Assembly (NCBI GenBank): GCA_016931085.1
Contig: JAFGFO010000086.1
Span: forward strand, 1-5,095
Length of the DNA: 5,095 nt
From: Thermoflexales bacterium
GTDB taxonomy: Bacteria > Chloroflexota > Anaerolineae > Fen-1058
Reading direction: 5' to 3'
Program-made: the position numbers and the translations under genes
Part shown: piece after piece, positions 1 to 5,095 of the stretch
How the letters are laid out: every line of letters starts with the position of its first letter
How positions within the stretch are numbered: position 1 is the first letter of the stretch
Notes under the pieces: generated by a model
Database searches by the model: none
What the model was told of the DNA's origin: nothing
Seen by the model: the letters and a program-made list of their open reading frames with translations, nothing else

Positions 1-2
1 GC

Positions 3-584
3 TCGCCCGGCATGTTGGTGCAGTTTGCGATTACGGGCATGATCGGCGCGGCGGGCATCCTGGTACAGGAGCGCAAGACGCGCACCTTGCAGCGGCTCAT
101 CACCACGGCTATCAAACCCTGGCAGATCATCGCCGGGCATTGGCTGGCGATGGTGACTCTGGTTTTGGGGCAGACGCTGCTGCTCATCCTGTTTGGCCAG
201 CTCGTGTTGGACGTCCATTATTTCCGCGAGCCGGTGGGCGTGCTGCTGGTCGCCGTCACATTCAGTTTTTGGATCGCCAGCATGGGCCTGTTCATCGGCA
301 TGTTAGCCCGAGGCGAAGAGCAGGTCATCCTCTTTTGTCTGATTGCCATGTTCCTGTTCACCTCATTGGGCGGGGCGTGGTTCCCGTTGGAAACAACGGG
401 CAAGGCATTCTATACAATTGGGCATCTCACCCCCGGTGCGTGGGCGATGGATGGCTTGCAGAACATCCTGGTGCGCGGATTGGGGCTGGCGTCGGTGTGG
501 CAGCCGGCCGGCATCCTGCTGGCCTACGCCCTGGGCTTTTTCGCCCTGGCCGTGTGGCGCTTTCGGGCAAGGGAGGAACGATAG
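3..584 (+). CDS. ABC-2 type transporter permease, C-terminal part (5' end outside window)
   Basis: This is the membrane subunit of an ABC exporter, probably a drug or small-molecule efflux pump whose ATPase would be encoded upstream. The frame is open to the window edge, and the codons before the first ATG (position 12) read SPG, giving the family's usual SPGM(L/V) entry into a helix, so the ATG at 12 is internal. Counting that Met as 1, hydrophobic segments lie at about 1-18, 41-67, 74-98, 104-123 and 165-183. Between the first two is the cytoplasmic loop QERKTRTLQRLITT, the ER..GTLERLL..P-like signature of ABC-2 permeases. FPLETTGKAF and LTPGAWAMDGLQNIL (about 124-153) match the conserved FPxxxxP...L.P..W...G...I stretch of YhhJ/YbhS-like exporters. 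The protein ends with a basic cytoplasmic tail. Its TAG stop directly abuts the next ATG at 585. The family is secure; the substrate is unknown. Confidence 0.9.
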   Translation, partial: SPGMLVQFAITGMIGAAGILVQERKTRTLQRLITTAIKPWQIIAGHWLAMVTLVLGQTLLLILFGQLVLDVHYFREPVGVLLVAVTFSFWIASMGLFIGMLARGEEQVILFCLIAMFLFTSLGGAWFPLETTGKAFYTIGHLTPGAWAMDGLQNILVRGLGLASVWQPAGILLAYALGFFALAVWRFRAREER

Positions 585-878
585 ATGGCATCGAAAAGAA
601 AAACCTGGCAGGAGAAACTCGCCGACAAGCCTGGCTATCCCAAGGTGCTCATCCCAGATCGAAGTGGCGCTCGGATGACTACCTTTTGGGATCGCGTGGC
701 TTCTCTGTATGACACAACTTTGAGAAGCATAAACTGGACCGAAAAGCAGGCCGCCATCGCCGAGGGTGTCTCTGGGCGGGTGTTGGAGGCGTGCTGCGGC
801 ACGGGTTCACTGGCGTTGACCCTGCGGCAACGCGGCGTGGAGGTGTGCGCGCTCGACCTGGCCCCGGTCGTGACCTAG
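585..878 (+). pseudogene. Truncated class I SAM-dependent methyltransferase with an unrelated leader (5' fragment, 97 aa)
   Basis: Only the front of a methyltransferase is encoded. Residues 31-97 align without gaps to residues 1-67 of the next gene (905-1486), with 27 of 67 identical by my count, including WDR, SGR.LE.CCG.G and DL.P. SAM-binding motif I (VLEACCGTG) and the acidic loop (LDLAP) are present. The frame then stops at 876-878, so the rest of the Rossmann fold and all substrate-binding parts are missing. Residues 1-30 (KTWQEKLADKPGYPKV and following) have no counterpart in the neighbour. They resemble the start of MGMT-family proteins as I remember them (K[ST]W.EKL.D...PKV). A second ATG at 675 falls exactly where the methyltransferase homology begins. 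A good ribosome binding site (GGGAGGA, 571-577) lies inside the permease gene, so the fragment may still be translated. It is probably non-functional as a methyltransferase. Confidence 0.72.
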
Positions 879-904
879 AAGCAGTTTCGAGCTTGGGAGA
901 AGAG

Positions 905-1486
905 ATGCCATCCTACTGGGACCGCCTGGCGCAAACCTACACCCAGATCGGCGAGGCCGATTTTTGGCTCAAGCACCGCCGACGCATCACCGAGGGGCTG
1001 TCAGGGCGGGCGCTCGAGGTCTGCTGCGGCGGTGGACAACTGGTGGTCGAGCTGCTCCGCCGGGAGGTGGACGCCTATGGCATAGACCTGTCGCCCAAGA
1101 TGACCGCGCAGGCTCAGACCAAACTGGCCCAGGTTGGGTTCGACCCGGCGCGCGTCGCCCGGGCCGACGTCACGCGTCTCCCCTTTGTCGCCGGATCGTT
1201 CGATGCCGTCATCTCGACCGGGGCCATCGGGCTGTTCGAGCACCCCGTCCAACGGGCGGCGCTGGCGGAGATGGCCCGCGTCGCTCGCCGCGAGGTGCGC
1301 CTCCTGGAATCGTTCGAGAAGCGGGAGGGGATGTACCTGGGGCGCGCTCTGGCGTTCATGTTCGACGGCATGCACCCCATCCCCCAGGAGATATTCCGGG
1401 CCTGCGGCCTCGACTGCACCGAGGCGTGGGACATCTTTGGGGGTGCATTCTCCTACATCCGTTGTCTCAAAGGAGAGAAGGCATGA
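905..1486 (+). CDS. Class I SAM-dependent methyltransferase, small (193 aa)
   Basis: This is a soluble cytoplasmic enzyme predicted to transfer a methyl group from S-adenosylmethionine to an unknown acceptor. Visible elements are motif I ALEVCCGGG (36-44), the acidic loop YGIDLSP with D61 expected to contact the SAM ribose, ADVTRLPF (about 87-94), which places D88 near the adenine, and GSFDAVISTGAIGLFEH (about 97-113) as motif IV/post-motif. The C-terminal third (ESFEKREGMYL, then GMHPIPQEIF) probably shapes the acceptor site. The ATG at 905 has a GGGAG site 5-6 bases upstream (895-899); an earlier in-frame start at 791 would overlap the previous gene and lacks homology. The length is at the short end for the class, but no core motif is missing. 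Its TGA overlaps the next ATG (ATGA, 1483-1486), indicating translational coupling to a flavodoxin. Position beside an efflux permease hints at a detoxification or resistance role, which is inference. Confidence 0.88.
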   Translation: MPSYWDRLAQTYTQIGEADFWLKHRRRITEGLSGRALEVCCGGGQLVVELLRREVDAYGIDLSPKMTAQAQTKLAQVGFDPARVARADVTRLPFVAGSFDAVISTGAIGLFEHPVQRAALAEMARVARREVRLLESFEKREGMYLGRALAFMFDGMHPIPQEIFRACGLDCTEAWDIFGGAFSYIRCLKGEKA

Positions 1487-1659
1487 ACATTGGCATCATC
1501 GTCTATTCCATCAGCGGCCACACCCTTTCGGTCGCGGCCAAACTGAAGGAGAAGCTGTCGGCCGCCGGGCACTCGGTGACCCTGGAGCGGCTGGAAACGG
1601 AGGTTCCACCTTGCAGGTTAAAAAGCGTCAGGCAGATGAGCAAATACACTCTTTTATGA
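1483..1659 (+). pseudogene. Flavodoxin family protein, truncated after the first third (58 aa)
   Basis: The first ~44 residues are a clean flavodoxin N-terminus: the first beta strand IGIIVYS, the FMN-phosphate loop SISGHT (about 9-14), helix VAAKLKEKLSAAGHSV, and a second strand with LERLETEVPP. Full-length relatives run to about 140-170 residues and need two further loops for the flavin ring. Here the family pattern ends near residue 44 (about base 1612), and the remaining 14 residues (CRLKSVRQMSKYTLL region) look unrelated before the TGA at 1657-1659. No continuation is found downstream in any frame before the next gene. Without the isoalloxazine-binding loops, FMN binding is unlikely. The start is well supported by AAAGGAG (1469-1475) seven bases upstream and by the ATGA overlap with the methyltransferase. 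The break coincides with the beginning of an AT-richer leader belonging to the propeller gene, so truncation by insertion or recombination is likely. Confidence 0.75.
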
Positions 1660-1664
1660 GGAGG
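1658..1664 (+). promoter_or_regulatory. Ribosome binding site for the beta-propeller gene
   Basis: GAGGAGG overlaps the TGA of the flavodoxin fragment and sits six bases before the ATG at 1671. It selects that ATG over the in-frame ATG at 1656, which has only CACTCTTTT upstream. The overlap would allow re-initiation by ribosomes leaving the flavodoxin fragment. Confidence 0.7.
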
Positions 1665-1670
1665 TTATTT

Positions 1671-3161
1671 ATGATATCACGACGATGGCAATTTGGGATC
1701 ACTCTAACGACCCCAGCGGTTTTCACGTTGATTCTGTTGCTTGGGCTGACCGGTTCTCGGATCATCATCGCCGGGCCAGCGACTGTCCCGGCAGCCATAG
1801 AGACCAACTGGCACACCTTTTTAGGCTCCACACTGAGCGCGGGAGACGACGATCAGGGCCACGGCGCTGCCGTGGACAGCGCCGGCTACGCCTACGTGGT
1901 AGGTACGAGCAACAACGGCGATTGGGGCAGCACGCCCATCACCGACCACGTCGCCGGCATGGATGGATTCCTCGCCAAACTCGACTCCGATGGCGCGCTG
2001 CTGTGGCACACCTTTGTCGGCGGCAGCAGCGCGACGGACTCGGCCCAAGCCATCACGATAGACGCTGCTGACCAAGTCTTTGTGGCGGGTACATCGTACG
2101 GCGGCGAATGGAGCACCGAGCCTATCACTGACAACCATGGCGCTCGCGATGCCTTCGTGGCCAAGTTCAACGCCAGCGGCGAGCGGCAGTGGTTTACTTT
2201 TGTCGGTACAAACGGTGATGAGTGGGGCAACGCCATTGCTGTGGATGACGCGGGTAATATCTATGTGGGGGGTACATCCGTTGTCAATCCCTACCTGGCC
2301 AAACTCGACAGTGCAGGAGAATTCCAGTGGCAGCGTGTGATCACGTCCACCAAAGGGGATCTCGGCTACGCCCTCGGCATCGCTACAGATCAGAGCGGCG
2401 GCGTCTATATCACGGGTTTTGCCGACTATGACGATTGGCATAACGCGCCGCCATCGCCGGTGCGTGAACATTCTTCAAATTACCGCGACACATTTGTAGC
2501 CAAACTTGTTGATGGGGAGCATGGCGCAGTGTCGTGGTACACTTTTTTGGGTCCCACCGAGTTTACGGATAATGAGAAGCGCGCCATTCTGGTGGACACC
2601 TCCCCAACCCCGCCGGCGGTCTATGTCGCCGGCTGGTCTACAGACGACTGGGGGACACCCATACAAGCCTACGCCGGCTCGACGGATGCCTTTGTGGCTC
2701 AACTGAATGGCGACGATGGCAGTCTGGTATGGCATACGTTCATAGGAAGTCAGAACGACAGCGATGAGATTCACGCCCTCGCTCTTGATGGAGAGGGCGC
2801 GCAAGCGCGACTGTTCGTCGCGGGTGACAGCGGTAGCGGCTGGGGCCGGCCCGTGATTTCCCATCCAGAGGGCAGCGTGGGGGATGCGGTCTTTGTCGCG
2901 GCGTTATCCACGGAGGGGCGTTTTCTGGGCCACACGTTCCTGGGCGGCGCGTCGAGCGCCGATTCGGCCTCCGGCGTCGCCGTCAGCGAACAGGGCGGGA
3001 TATATGTCGTCGGTTCGTCCTCGGCAGCGTGGAACAACCCCCAGTGGGGCAGTCCCATCCGCGCGTTCCACGGTAGTGGCGATGCATTCGTAGCCGGATT
3101 GGGGACGCGGTCGGTGGTCAGGTATTGGATCTATGCCCCCCTCGTCCTGAGAGACCACTGA
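1671..3161 (+). CDS. Secreted SBBP-type seven-repeat beta-propeller protein (496 aa)
   Basis: The protein is predicted to be exported and to fold as a beta propeller; no enzyme motif is visible and its role is unknown (binding, adhesion or surface structure are possibilities). Residues 1-~41 look like a signal peptide: basic MISRRW, a long hydrophobic core ending IIIAG, and possible cleavage sites after GPA (37) or VPA (41). Seven repeats follow, opening at W47, W112, W174, W220, W289, W354 and G420. Each has the order WHTF(L/V)G, a D-rich turn, AVDxxGxxYVxGTS, often a DWG.PI loop, then DAFVAKLxxxG. This is the SBBP (beta-propeller repeat) pattern. Repeat 3 is short (46 residues against 62-69) and lacks the tryptophan loop. 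The chain ends YWIYAPLVLRDH, resembling the (Y/F)LPLV(L/M)R tails I recall from exported Chloroflexota proteins. There is no LPXTG anchor or transmembrane C-terminus. It is unrelated to its redox neighbours and probably arrived separately. Confidence 0.88.
   Translation: MISRRWQFGITLTTPAVFTLILLLGLTGSRIIIAGPATVPAAIETNWHTFLGSTLSAGDDDQGHGAAVDSAGYAYVVGTSNNGDWGSTPITDHVAGMDGFLAKLDSDGALLWHTFVGGSSATDSAQAITIDAADQVFVAGTSYGGEWSTEPITDNHGARDAFVAKFNASGERQWFTFVGTNGDEWGNAIAVDDAGNIYVGGTSVVNPYLAKLDSAGEFQWQRVITSTKGDLGYALGIATDQSGGVYITGFADYDDWHNAPPSPVREHSSNYRDTFVAKLVDGEHGAVSWYTFLGPTEFTDNEKRAILVDTSPTPPAVYVAGWSTDDWGTPIQAYAGSTDAFVAQLNGDDGSLVWHTFIGSQNDSDEIHALALDGEGAQARLFVAGDSGSGWGRPVISHPEGSVGDAVFVAALSTEGRFLGHTFLGGASSADSASGVAVSEQGGIYVVGSSSAAWNNPQWGSPIRAFHGSGDAFVAGLGTRSVVRYWIYAPLVLRDH
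1809..3104 (+). repeat. Seven tandem SBBP repeats within the propeller gene
   Basis: Repeat units begin at about 1809, 2004, 2190, 2328, 2535, 2730 and 2928. Opening motifs in order are WHTFLG, WHTFVG, WFTFVG, WQRVIT, WYTFLG, WHTFIG and GHTFLG; closing motifs include DGFLAKL, DAFVAKF, NPYLAKL, DTFVAKL, DAFVAQL, DAVFVAAL and DAFVAGL. Similarity is clear in protein but patchy in DNA, so the array is old and not a recent slippage expansion. Seven units would make one closed seven-bladed ring. Confidence 0.8.
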
Positions 3162-3361
3162 TGCTATCATGATGAATGCTCCAAGGGGTCGCTCAAGAAT
3201 AACTTGGTACTTTTCAGACAGATCGCCAGGACAGTCGGTTCTGTCGAGCAAGCGTTCTGGGGCAGGCTTGAGAAACAGTTGGGAGGTCAAAAGCGCATTC
3301 CCAAAACCTGCGAGAGAGTAACCGAGTGACAGTAACGAGACCATTCTACACAGAGGAGAAT
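3162..3361 (+). other. Gap of 200 bp between propeller and flavodoxin genes; possible coding remnant
   Basis: No complete gene, terminator hairpin with T-run or convincing -35/-10 pair was found. The propeller gene's frame stays open after its stop for 55 codons, to a TGA at 3327-3329. The translation includes the plausible helical stretch IARTVGSVEQAFWGRLEKQL (about 3216-3275) but has no ATG; a TTG at 3204 is the only candidate start noticed. This could be the decayed tail of a lost gene or chance. A promoter for the downstream three-gene cluster should lie here if the cluster is separately transcribed, but I cannot point to it. Confidence 0.4.
3353..3358 (+). promoter_or_regulatory. Ribosome binding site choosing the ATG at 3362
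   Basis: GAGGAG ends three bases before the ATG at 3362, a short but usable spacing. It favours this start over the in-frame GTG at 3326, which would add 12 residues (beginning with V/M-TVTRPF) ahead of the first beta strand. Flavodoxin-fold proteins normally begin their first strand within a few residues of the start, as RILIVYAS does from the ATG at 3362. Confidence 0.65.
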
Positions 3362-3877
3362 ATGGCTGACAGAATCTTGATCGTTTATGCAAGCTGGACG
3401 GGAGCCACACGCGGAGTGGCAGAGGCAGTTGGAGAAACGCTGCGTGCGCGTGGCGCAGACGTGACCGTGATGCGCGCCAAAGAAGCGCGCGACCTCAGCG
3501 GTTATGGCGCGGCGCTGGTCGGCGCGTCAATTCACGCGGGGCAACTGCCGGGTGAGATCAAGCGCTTTATCCGGCGTCACCGAAAAGCGCTGGCGCAGAT
3601 GCCGGTAGCGCACTTTATCGTCTGCCTGGCGGCGTCCGACGAGACAGAGGAGAACCGCCAGACCGTGCAGGGTTATGTCAACAAACTGCGCCAAGTCGCG
3701 CCGGAAGTCGCGCTGGTGGATGTGGGCGTCTTTGCCGGCGCAGTATTGTCCGATACCCCCGAATACAAGCGGCTGTTCCCGTTGCTCAAGATTCCGGTCG
3801 GCGCGATGGCAGGTGAGACTCCCGATCACCGCGACTGGGACGCCATCCGCGCGTGGGAGAATGATCGGATTGAGTGA
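3362..3877 (+). CDS. HemG-like flavodoxin-domain protein (171 aa)
   Basis: This is an FMN-binding flavodoxin-fold protein of the kind that includes menaquinone-dependent protoporphyrinogen IX dehydrogenase (HemG). Strand 1 is ILIVYAS, followed by the FMN-phosphate loop SWTGATR (11-17). GASIHAGQLPGEIKRFI (about 54-70) matches the GA.I..G......F motif of HemG relatives. FIVCLAASDETEENRQ (about 85-100) supplies the third loop, and the C-terminal GETPDHRDWDAIRAW (about 151-165) matches the family's GETD....YTDWe.i ending. All expected parts are present at normal length. HemG accepts electrons from protoporphyrinogen and passes them to quinone at the membrane. Related flavodoxin-domain proteins have other or unknown roles, and no heme-synthesis gene is nearby, so the specific reaction is not assigned. 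It leads a tight cluster: nine bases separate its stop from the next ATG, which encodes a membrane protein that could be its partner. Confidence 0.85.
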   Translation: MADRILIVYASWTGATRGVAEAVGETLRARGADVTVMRAKEARDLSGYGAALVGASIHAGQLPGEIKRFIRRHRKALAQMPVAHFIVCLAASDETEENRQTVQGYVNKLRQVAPEVALVDVGVFAGAVLSDTPEYKRLFPLLKIPVGAMAGETPDHRDWDAIRAWENDRIE

Positions 3878-3886
3878 GGAGATGTG

Positions 3887-4558
3887 ATGGGAAAACTTGC
3901 CGGCCTGCTGACCCTGCTCTGCTCGTTGTTCACGATCGCGTGGCTCGTTATCTTGATCGCCGACATGGCGACGGCCGGCCCGCTAGAGACCTTTGAGCAG
4001 GTCGCCGCTCACGCCGCGCGGCTGCACGGGCTGTTCTACGCTACCTATCTCAACGCCGCGTTACTCACCGTGGCTGCCGTCGCCCTGTTCGCCGCGCTCC
4101 ATGCCTGGCTCAAACCCGCTGCGCCGAGTTGGGCAGTCGTTGGGCTGGTCTTTGTGCCTATCTACGGCGCGCTCAACCTGGTGGCCTATCTCTCGCAGGT
4201 GACGCTCGTGCCGGCGTTGGTGACGCTGCGCCTCGACCCCCAAACCACCGCCATGGCAGATGTGCTGCTGCGTTTGACCCTGCAAGCCTGGCCCGCATCG
4301 GCGATGGCGTTCTTCAACGGGCTGGCCTATGGCATTTTGGGCATCCCGTCGGTCCTGTACGGCGCATTGCTGTGGCGGCGCGGCGGCGCGCTGCGCTGGG
4401 GCGGGGTGCTTTTGGCGCTCAATGGCGCGGCCTGCATCCTGGGGGTGATTGGCTTCTTGACCGGCAGTGCACTGCTCGGCCAGGGCGTGATGGTCGGCGG
4501 CGTATTGTTTCTGGCGGCTATGTTCCCCCTCGGTTGGGGCTTTTGGAGAGCGGGGTAA
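3887..4558 (+). CDS. Unrecognised six-helix integral membrane protein (223 aa)
   Basis: I do not recognise the family. The protein is strongly hydrophobic with about six predicted membrane helices, at roughly 4-28, 49-75, 82-110, 135-163, 168-193 and 198-221. The longest soluble stretch is the loop after helix 1 (TAGPLETFEQVAAHAARLHG), which contains H42 and H47. Another loop after helix 3 has LRLDPQTTAMAD. A short RRGG segment (about 164-167) marks a probable cytoplasmic loop. No transporter, protease or cytochrome signature is evident; H47 beside helix 2 is the only obvious candidate ligand, and one histidine proves nothing. The start is ATG 3887, placed five bases after AGGAG (3877-3881); the GTG at 3884 is an in-frame alternative one codon earlier. 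It lies between two flavoprotein genes with gaps of nine and three bases, so co-expression with them is very likely and a role as membrane anchor or electron-transfer partner is conceivable. Confidence 0.8.
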   Translation: MGKLAGLLTLLCSLFTIAWLVILIADMATAGPLETFEQVAAHAARLHGLFYATYLNAALLTVAAVALFAALHAWLKPAAPSWAVVGLVFVPIYGALNLVAYLSQVTLVPALVTLRLDPQTTAMADVLLRLTLQAWPASAMAFFNGLAYGILGIPSVLYGALLWRRGGALRWGGVLLALNGAACILGVIGFLTGSALLGQGVMVGGVLFLAAMFPLGWGFWRAG

Positions 4559-4561
4559 TTC

Positions 4562-5095
4562 ATGACAGACATCATTCTTCTCAACGGCGGGCCGCGCAAG
4601 AACGGCAACACGATGCGCATTGCCGAATGGGTAGCGGAAGGCGCGCGGGCACAGGGCGCGCAGGTCACGGTGATCCATTTGGCGGATCGGCATATCGAAC
4701 ACTGCCGGGGCTGCGATGCCTGCGCGCGCACCGGGGGCTGTATCATCCAGGACGACCACGCGGCGATTTGTGAGCAGTTGGATCGGGCGCAAGGGGCGAT
4801 TGTCTGCTCACCCATCTTTGGCGGCTCGTATTCGGCAATGATGAAGACCTTTTTCGACCGTCTGACCAACACCATCGGTTTTACCGGGCGTTTCGACCAC
4901 CTTTGCACCGTGGGCATTACCACGGCCAAGTTCGATTTTCGCCTCAAGGTGGCCAAAGACCTGGCTGCGCTCAACAGCAGTTGGAGCGGCGCTGGCTACG
5001 CCACAGGTTACATTCACAAATCGGTGCTGGATAAGAAAAAGAGCCGTAACCTGACCTTGTCCCCTGAAAACAGCCCCGTTTTGTACGCCAATGCA
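4562..5095 (+). CDS. NADPH-dependent FMN reductase-like / iron-sulfur flavoprotein, 3' end outside window
   Basis: The frame is open from ATG 4562 to the window edge (178 residues shown), and the strand-loop start IILLNGGPRKNGNT (4-17) is the FMN-phosphate loop of the FMN reductase superfamily (usually GSPRKxGNT). Cysteines C48, C51, C54 and C60 form CX2CX2CX5C, the compact cluster of iron-sulfur flavoproteins that ligates a 4Fe-4S centre, followed by the expected DD (64-65). VCSPIFGGSYSAMMKTFFDR (81-100) is the conserved SPvY.gs.sa.mK.f.DR segment that contacts the flavin ring. Later residues (VGITTAKFDFRLKVAKDL, GYIHKSVL) continue the fold. The predicted role is electron transfer between NAD(P)H or ferredoxin-type donors and an unknown acceptor. 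The start is three bases after the membrane protein's TAA, with GGAGAG at 4545-4550 upstream, so translation is probably coupled. It could instead be a plain FMN reductase that keeps the cysteines without a cluster. Confidence 0.85.
   Translation, partial: MTDIILLNGGPRKNGNTMRIAEWVAEGARAQGAQVTVIHLADRHIEHCRGCDACARTGGCIIQDDHAAICEQLDRAQGAIVCSPIFGGSYSAMMKTFFDRLTNTIGFTGRFDHLCTVGITTAKFDFRLKVAKDLAALNSSWSGAGYATGYIHKSVLDKKKSRNLTLSPENSPVLYANA

Noticed and set aside
1611..1650. Possible promoter for the propeller gene (TTGCAG or TTAAAA with TACACT at 1645-1650)
   Set aside because: The spacers are about 28 and 21 bases, outside the usual 16-18, and sequence matches are weak.
1134..1670. Long in-frame upstream extension of the propeller gene
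   Set aside because: It overlaps the methyltransferase and flavodoxin fragment in another frame, has arginine/serine-rich shadow composition, and would bury the signal peptide; the ATG at 1671 has an excellent ribosome binding site.
1821..2471. Long open frames on the minus strand opposite the propeller gene
   Set aside because: Their layout follows the repeats of the plus-strand gene, and they show no recognisable domain or ribosome binding site; they are antisense shadows of GC-rich coding DNA.
3230..3245. Inverted repeat GACAG-N6-CTGTC upstream of the HemG-like gene
   Set aside because: Five-base arms are expected by chance at this scale, and there is no promoter element next to it to make it a credible operator.
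1621..3295. AAAAGCG at 1621-1627 and 3289-3295 as a target-site duplication around the propeller gene
   Set aside because: Seven bases is too short to exceed chance over this distance, and no terminal inverted repeats or transposase accompany it.
4061..4974. Minus-strand open frames opposite the membrane protein and FMN reductase-like genes
   Set aside because: They are low-complexity, rich in Arg, Gln, Pro and Ala, and lie entirely opposite well-supported genes.

Overview
The window is about 5.1 kb of GC-rich (roughly 60% by eye) bacterial DNA with every gene on the + strand. It is most likely from a Chloroflexota bacterium of the Anaerolineae type. That guess rests on the beta-propeller protein with tryptophan-glycine-proline loops and a C-terminal YAPLVLR tail, and on a methyltransferase with an LEVCCGxG motif. 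Both are styles I associate with that phylum, and neither is proof.

Left part (1-1659): the C-terminal half of an ABC-2 type drug or efflux permease runs in from outside. Packed behind it are a cut-off methyltransferase gene (585-878), an intact small class I SAM-dependent methyltransferase (905-1486), and a cut-off flavodoxin gene (1483-1659). Spacing is operon-like: one stop abuts the next start, and one pair overlaps by ATGA. Both broken genes keep their ribosome binding site and N-terminus and have lost their 3' ends. The first also has an N-terminal leader that looks borrowed from an MGMT-family (alkylguanine methyltransferase-like) protein. The region therefore reads as a mosaic, partly eroded operon.

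Middle (1671-3361): a secreted protein of seven SBBP-type beta-propeller repeats with a signal peptide sits exactly where the flavodoxin breaks off. It is followed by about 200 bp with no convincing gene, although the propeller's reading frame stays open there for 55 codons after its stop. This block looks like an insertion or rearrangement relative to the flanking redox genes.

Right part (3362-5095): three tightly spaced genes probably form an operon. They encode a HemG-like flavodoxin-domain protein, a six-helix membrane protein that I do not recognise, and an FMN reductase-like flavoprotein with a compact four-cysteine motif of the iron-sulfur flavoprotein type. The last runs off the window. 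Together they suggest a small flavin-based redox unit, possibly membrane-associated, but its substrate cannot be read from the sequence.

No tRNA, rRNA, CRISPR array, transposase or clear terminator was seen.
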